A DNA stretch of 64,000 nt, from the NCBI RefSeq assembly GCF_000741715.1, contig NZ_JGZN01000005.1:62052-126051 (forward strand), read 5' to 3'. Each line of letters opens with the position of its first letter. Position 1 is the first letter of the stretch. Of this stretch, positions 61,558 to 64,000 are shown piece after piece. The position numbers were made by a program, and so were the translations under genes. Below the pieces are notes generated by a model. It did not search any database. It was not told where the DNA came from and worked only from the letters and a program-made list of their open reading frames with translations. The DNA comes from Bifidobacterium saguini DSM 23967 (GTDB lineage Bacteria > Actinomycetota > Actinomycetes > Actinomycetales > Bifidobacteriaceae).

Positions 61558-61968
61558 ATGAAACCTTGGTCGCATAGGCAGAGCGCGTTGGTCAGAGCGG
61601 TAATTACGATCTTGGCCGGCGCGCTTGCCGCGTTTGTGGGTACGTTCGCGCATCGTATGGGCGCGGACCTGAATATTCCATACGGATTGGTGCTGGCTTT
61701 TGCGCTGATTGTTCTCTCCTCATGGTGCGCGCGTGCACGGCTCGGCGTCACCGGCCTGGCATTGCATCTCATTACTTCTTCGATGACCGCATGGGGACTT
61801 GCCTTGACCACAACATCCGGCAAAGCGCTGATTGTGGCGGGATTCCAAGGTGACATGCCATACTTCACCCAGCATGCCGGATATATCTGGCTGTATGGCA
61901 TCGTTATTATTCAGGTTGTGCTGCTGGTATTGCCCTCTCGCTGGTTCGTCATTCCTGCAAAACACTGA
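61558..61968 (+). CDS. Small membrane protein of unknown function
   Basis: A 136-residue protein with four hydrophobic helices: near residues 9-28 (VRAVITILAGALAAFVGTFA), 38-58 (YGLVLAFALIVLSSWCARAR), 65-85 (ALHLITSSMTAWGLALTTTS) and 103-122 (YIWLYGIVIIQVVLLVLPSR). The N-terminus is short and basic. No enzyme motif is seen and the family is not recognised. TAAGGTGAG directly before ATG 61558 is the ribosome-binding site and is also the end of the second typA-tail copy. It may once have been co-transcribed closely with typA; the palindromic segment now separates them. Confidence 0.7.
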   Translation: MKPWSHRQSALVRAVITILAGALAAFVGTFAHRMGADLNIPYGLVLAFALIVLSSWCARARLGVTGLALHLITSSMTAWGLALTTTSGKALIVAGFQGDMPYFTQHAGYIWLYGIVIIQVVLLVLPSRWFVIPAKH

Positions 61969-62060
61969 CGCCCCGCGTTTTGACGATGACGTTCCAAGCA
62001 ATACCGCGTTCCTGAAATTGCGGTGCACGAGCAGCAGCTCACCCGCTACGATAGAGCGTT

Positions 62061-63041
62061 ATGGCGCGCATACAACTGTATTATCTCGGCCCGGAAGGCA
62101 CATTCACCCATCAGGCGGCAATGACGGCTGCCAACCAGTTCGCCCCTATGGCGGATTTTGATCTTATCCCGCTGCCTGATGTGCCGGCAATCATGAATGC
62201 TGTGCAGTCGCGTCAAGGCTGGGGCGTGATTGCATGGGAAAACAACGTTGAAGGTTACGTGGTTCCAAATCTGGATGCACTGATCGACTCCACCGATGTG
62301 GCAGGTTTCACCAGAGTCAGTGTGGATGTGGCATTCAACGCATTCACAGTGAAAGGCCATGCGATTTATGATTGCGCCGGTCAGCCGGTGAGCGCTCATC
62401 CGCACGGCCTCGCACAATGCACGAAATTCATTGCTGAGCATCATCTCAAGCCTAAGCCGGCATCATCTAACGCTGCAGCATGCCGTGATTTACAACCTGG
62501 TCAGGTGGCACTGGGCCCAAGCATTTGCGGCAAGCTCTACGATCTTGACGTACTTGGCGAGCATGTGCAGGATTTTAACGGTGCAAGAACCGATTTTTTG
62601 GTTATTGCACCTCGCGATGTTGTTCAGGAACTCAATGCTCGCGCCCGGCATGGCGATGCGACTGATTTTGAGACCATCATCACCTTCATTCCATTAGCCA
62701 CGGGGCCGGGAGTCGTGGCCAATATACTTGATATTCTGCGCGTTGCCGGATTGAACATGACCAGTTTCATGTCCCGACCTATCAAAGGTCATGATGGCAC
62801 GTATAGCTTCATCGATACGCTGGACGCTGCACCTTGGGAGCCTCGATTCCAAAAAGTATTGGAAATCTTGGCCATGAAGGGTATTTGGATGAAGACCTTG
62901 GCTGTTTACCCACGCCGTGAACGTCCGAATCCGCCCGTGGACGCATGGATGTTGCCCGAAGGTGGCATCCATATTGATGCGGAACACACGCCAGAGGGTT
63001 GGCAGCACACTGAGAGCGTAAGAAAGGAACTGTTGTGGTAG
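62061..63041 (+). CDS. pheA: Prephenate dehydratase
   Basis: A 326-residue enzyme that turns prephenate into phenylpyruvate for phenylalanine synthesis. The catalytic domain begins QLYYLGPEGTFTHQAAMTAA and includes WGVIAWENNVEGYVVPNLDA near residue 55 and FNGARTDFLVIAPRDV near 173 (TRD in place of TRF). The regulatory ACT domain starts near 205: TGPGVVANILDILRVAGLNM and SFMSRPIKGHDGTYSFIDTL, with MSRP where ESRP is usual in Phe-binding enzymes. No chorismate mutase domain is present. ATG 62061 is used. The gene overlaps tyrA by seven bases, so the two branches of aromatic synthesis are coupled. Confidence 0.93.
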   Translation: MARIQLYYLGPEGTFTHQAAMTAANQFAPMADFDLIPLPDVPAIMNAVQSRQGWGVIAWENNVEGYVVPNLDALIDSTDVAGFTRVSVDVAFNAFTVKGHAIYDCAGQPVSAHPHGLAQCTKFIAEHHLKPKPASSNAAACRDLQPGQVALGPSICGKLYDLDVLGEHVQDFNGARTDFLVIAPRDVVQELNARARHGDATDFETIITFIPLATGPGVVANILDILRVAGLNMTSFMSRPIKGHDGTYSFIDTLDAAPWEPRFQKVLEILAMKGIWMKTLAVYPRRERPNPPVDAWMLPEGGIHIDAEHTPEGWQHTESVRKELLW

Positions 63042-64000
63042 ATACAGTTGGCATTGTGGGACTCGGTCTCATCGGTGGATCCCTGGCCAGACGTTTAGCT
63101 CAGCGTGGTATCAGGGTAGTGGCCTGGAATCACCGGCCGCATCCGTATGCTCAGGCTGAAGCGGATGGCATCTACTGCAAGAGCACTCTTGCCGAGCTGA
63201 TGAGCGCAGAGCCTGATGTGGTAGTGCTGTGCAATCCTTTGAAAGCGATGCCTGCCATCCTCGCTGAACTCAAGCCGTTATTGGCCAAATCTCCTCGCAC
63301 CACGCTTACTGATGTCGGCTCGGTCAAAGGCATGGTTCGCGATCAGGTCAAGGCTGCGGGATTGGGAGAGTGCTATGTGGGCGCTCATCCAATGGCCGGC
63401 AATGAGCTTTCCGGCTGGCAAGCCGCCGACCCGCATCTCTACGATGATGCGCTCTGGGCAGTGACCGTGGATGAGGATACGTCATACAACCGTTTCTACA
63501 CAGTGGCCGCCATGATTACGCATGATGTGGGCAATAGAATCATTGTGCTTGATGATGAAACTCACGATAAAGGCGCTGCGATGATTTCGCACATGCCCCA
63601 TGTGGTTTCTACTGCGTTGATTAACGAACTATCTGCCAATCCGGATCGTAATGTCGCTGCGGCACTGGCTGCTGGTTGCTGGCGCGACATGACTCGTGTG
63701 GCGCTCACTGACCCTGACCGTACACGGGCTATGGTCGAGGAGGATGCCTTGAACGTGGAAGTTTTGCTGCGCCGTATGGCCGCACGACTTACCGCGGTGG
63801 CCGATCAGCTTCATGACAATGATTCCGACGCTCTCAAGGAATTCTTTGCCGCAGGTAACCCGTTCCGCCGTTATAAGGCTGCAATCAATGCTGAGGATGC
63901 GTTCAATCGGCAGGAGCTGGAAATCCCGGAACGAGGATGGCAGCAGACGCTGTTGTTCTCAGCCAGACGAGGTGAAGCGATTACCGGTTTCGTCAATCTT
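63035..64000 (+). CDS. tyrA: Prephenate dehydrogenase, N-terminal part (runs off window)
   Basis: The frame opens with GTG at 63035 and is still open at the window end, so about 320 residues are visible. It starts VDTVGIVGLGLIGGSLARRL with the Rossmann Gly motif, then DVVVLCNPLKAMPAILAELK near residue 60, TLTDVGSVKGMVRDQV near 90 and YVGAHPMAGNELSGWQAADP near 113, the His being catalytic in the family. It makes 4-hydroxyphenylpyruvate for tyrosine. AAAGGA lies seven bases before the GTG, inside the pheA end. Because the 3' end is missing, a C-terminal ACT domain or fusion cannot be judged. Confidence 0.92.
   Translation, partial: MVDTVGIVGLGLIGGSLARRLAQRGIRVVAWNHRPHPYAQAEADGIYCKSTLAELMSAEPDVVVLCNPLKAMPAILAELKPLLAKSPRTTLTDVGSVKGMVRDQVKAAGLGECYVGAHPMAGNELSGWQAADPHLYDDALWAVTVDEDTSYNRFYTVAAMITHDVGNRIIVLDDETHDKGAAMISHMPHVVSTALINELSANPDRNVAAALAAGCWRDMTRVALTDPDRTRAMVEEDALNVEVLLRRMAARLTAVADQLHDNDSDALKEFFAAGNPFRRYKAAINAEDAFNRQELEIPERGWQQTLLFSARRGEAITGFVNL

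Noticed and set aside
1..64000. CRISPR arrays, complete insertion sequences or prophage genes
   Set aside because: None was seen: no regular repeat-spacer series, no transposase frames and no phage structural genes.

Overview
The window looks like a chromosomal segment of a Bifidobacterium, most likely of the longum/breve type. It is moderately GC-rich, has an actinobacterial division/cell-wall (dcw) cluster with an mraZ-rsmH-ftsL-ftsI start, and carries an ssrA tag ending in ALAA that fits bifidobacteria. It also has a xerD-parA-scpA-scpB run, a ROK-regulated nag locus and three ROK-family proteins close together. Species assignment is inference; no database search was possible.

Layout. 1-2.9 kb (minus): the start of serA and a HelD/HelR-type helicase. 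3.2-17.2 kb (plus): the dcw cluster, mraZ, rsmH, ftsL, ftsI, a degenerate MurE-like gene, murF, mraY, murD, ftsW, murG, murC, ftsQ, ended by a strong hairpin. 17.3-17.7 kb: tmRNA (minus). 17.9-26.4 kb: sugar block with an MFS sugar permease, fructokinase and ROK regulator (minus), ROK glucokinase (plus), ROK repressor NagR (minus), then nagB and nagA (plus). 26.5-29.4 kb (minus): Nudix hydrolase, aminopeptidase P and an AbiEi-like protein. 29.4-30.6 kb: a gene-poor gap with structured DNA. 30.6-35.9 kb: folC and smc. 35.9-39.7 kb (minus): murE followed by two Fem-type peptidoglycan bridge enzymes. 39.8-40.9 kb: ECF sigma factor and Cys-rich anti-sigma. 41-46.1 kb (mostly minus): bL37, galM, ispH (plus), ybaK, gap and a frameshifted thiN. 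46.2-53.2 kb (plus): spermidine-synthase-like membrane protein, infC-rpmI-rplT, xerD, parA, scpA, scpB. 53.3-56.3 kb: an NrtR-type regulator, an NCS1 permease and an isochorismatase-like hydrolase. 56.3-59.2 kb (minus): a large LPXTG-type CAP-domain surface protein behind an 11-G tract. 59.5-64 kb (plus): typA, a small membrane protein, pheA and the start of tyrA.

How the parts connect. Peptidoglycan synthesis is split between two loci. The dcw cluster supplies MurC, D, F, G, MraY and the division proteins, but at the murE position it holds only a MurE-like protein without an ATP-binding loop. The intact MurE, without the DNPR motif of DAP-type enzymes, sits 30 kb away beside two Fem transferases, so addition of the third residue and of the bridge appear to be one module. 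The 18-26 kb block feeds hexoses and N-acetylglucosamine into central metabolism under ROK control.

Main points for a second look: the MurE paralog; the fem leader that pairs with its own ribosome-binding site; a 150-bp palindromic insertion after typA that recreates the typA C-terminus; single-base frame breaks in infC and thiN; the NrtR-linked transport/hydrolase cassette; and the poly-G tract before the surface-protein gene.
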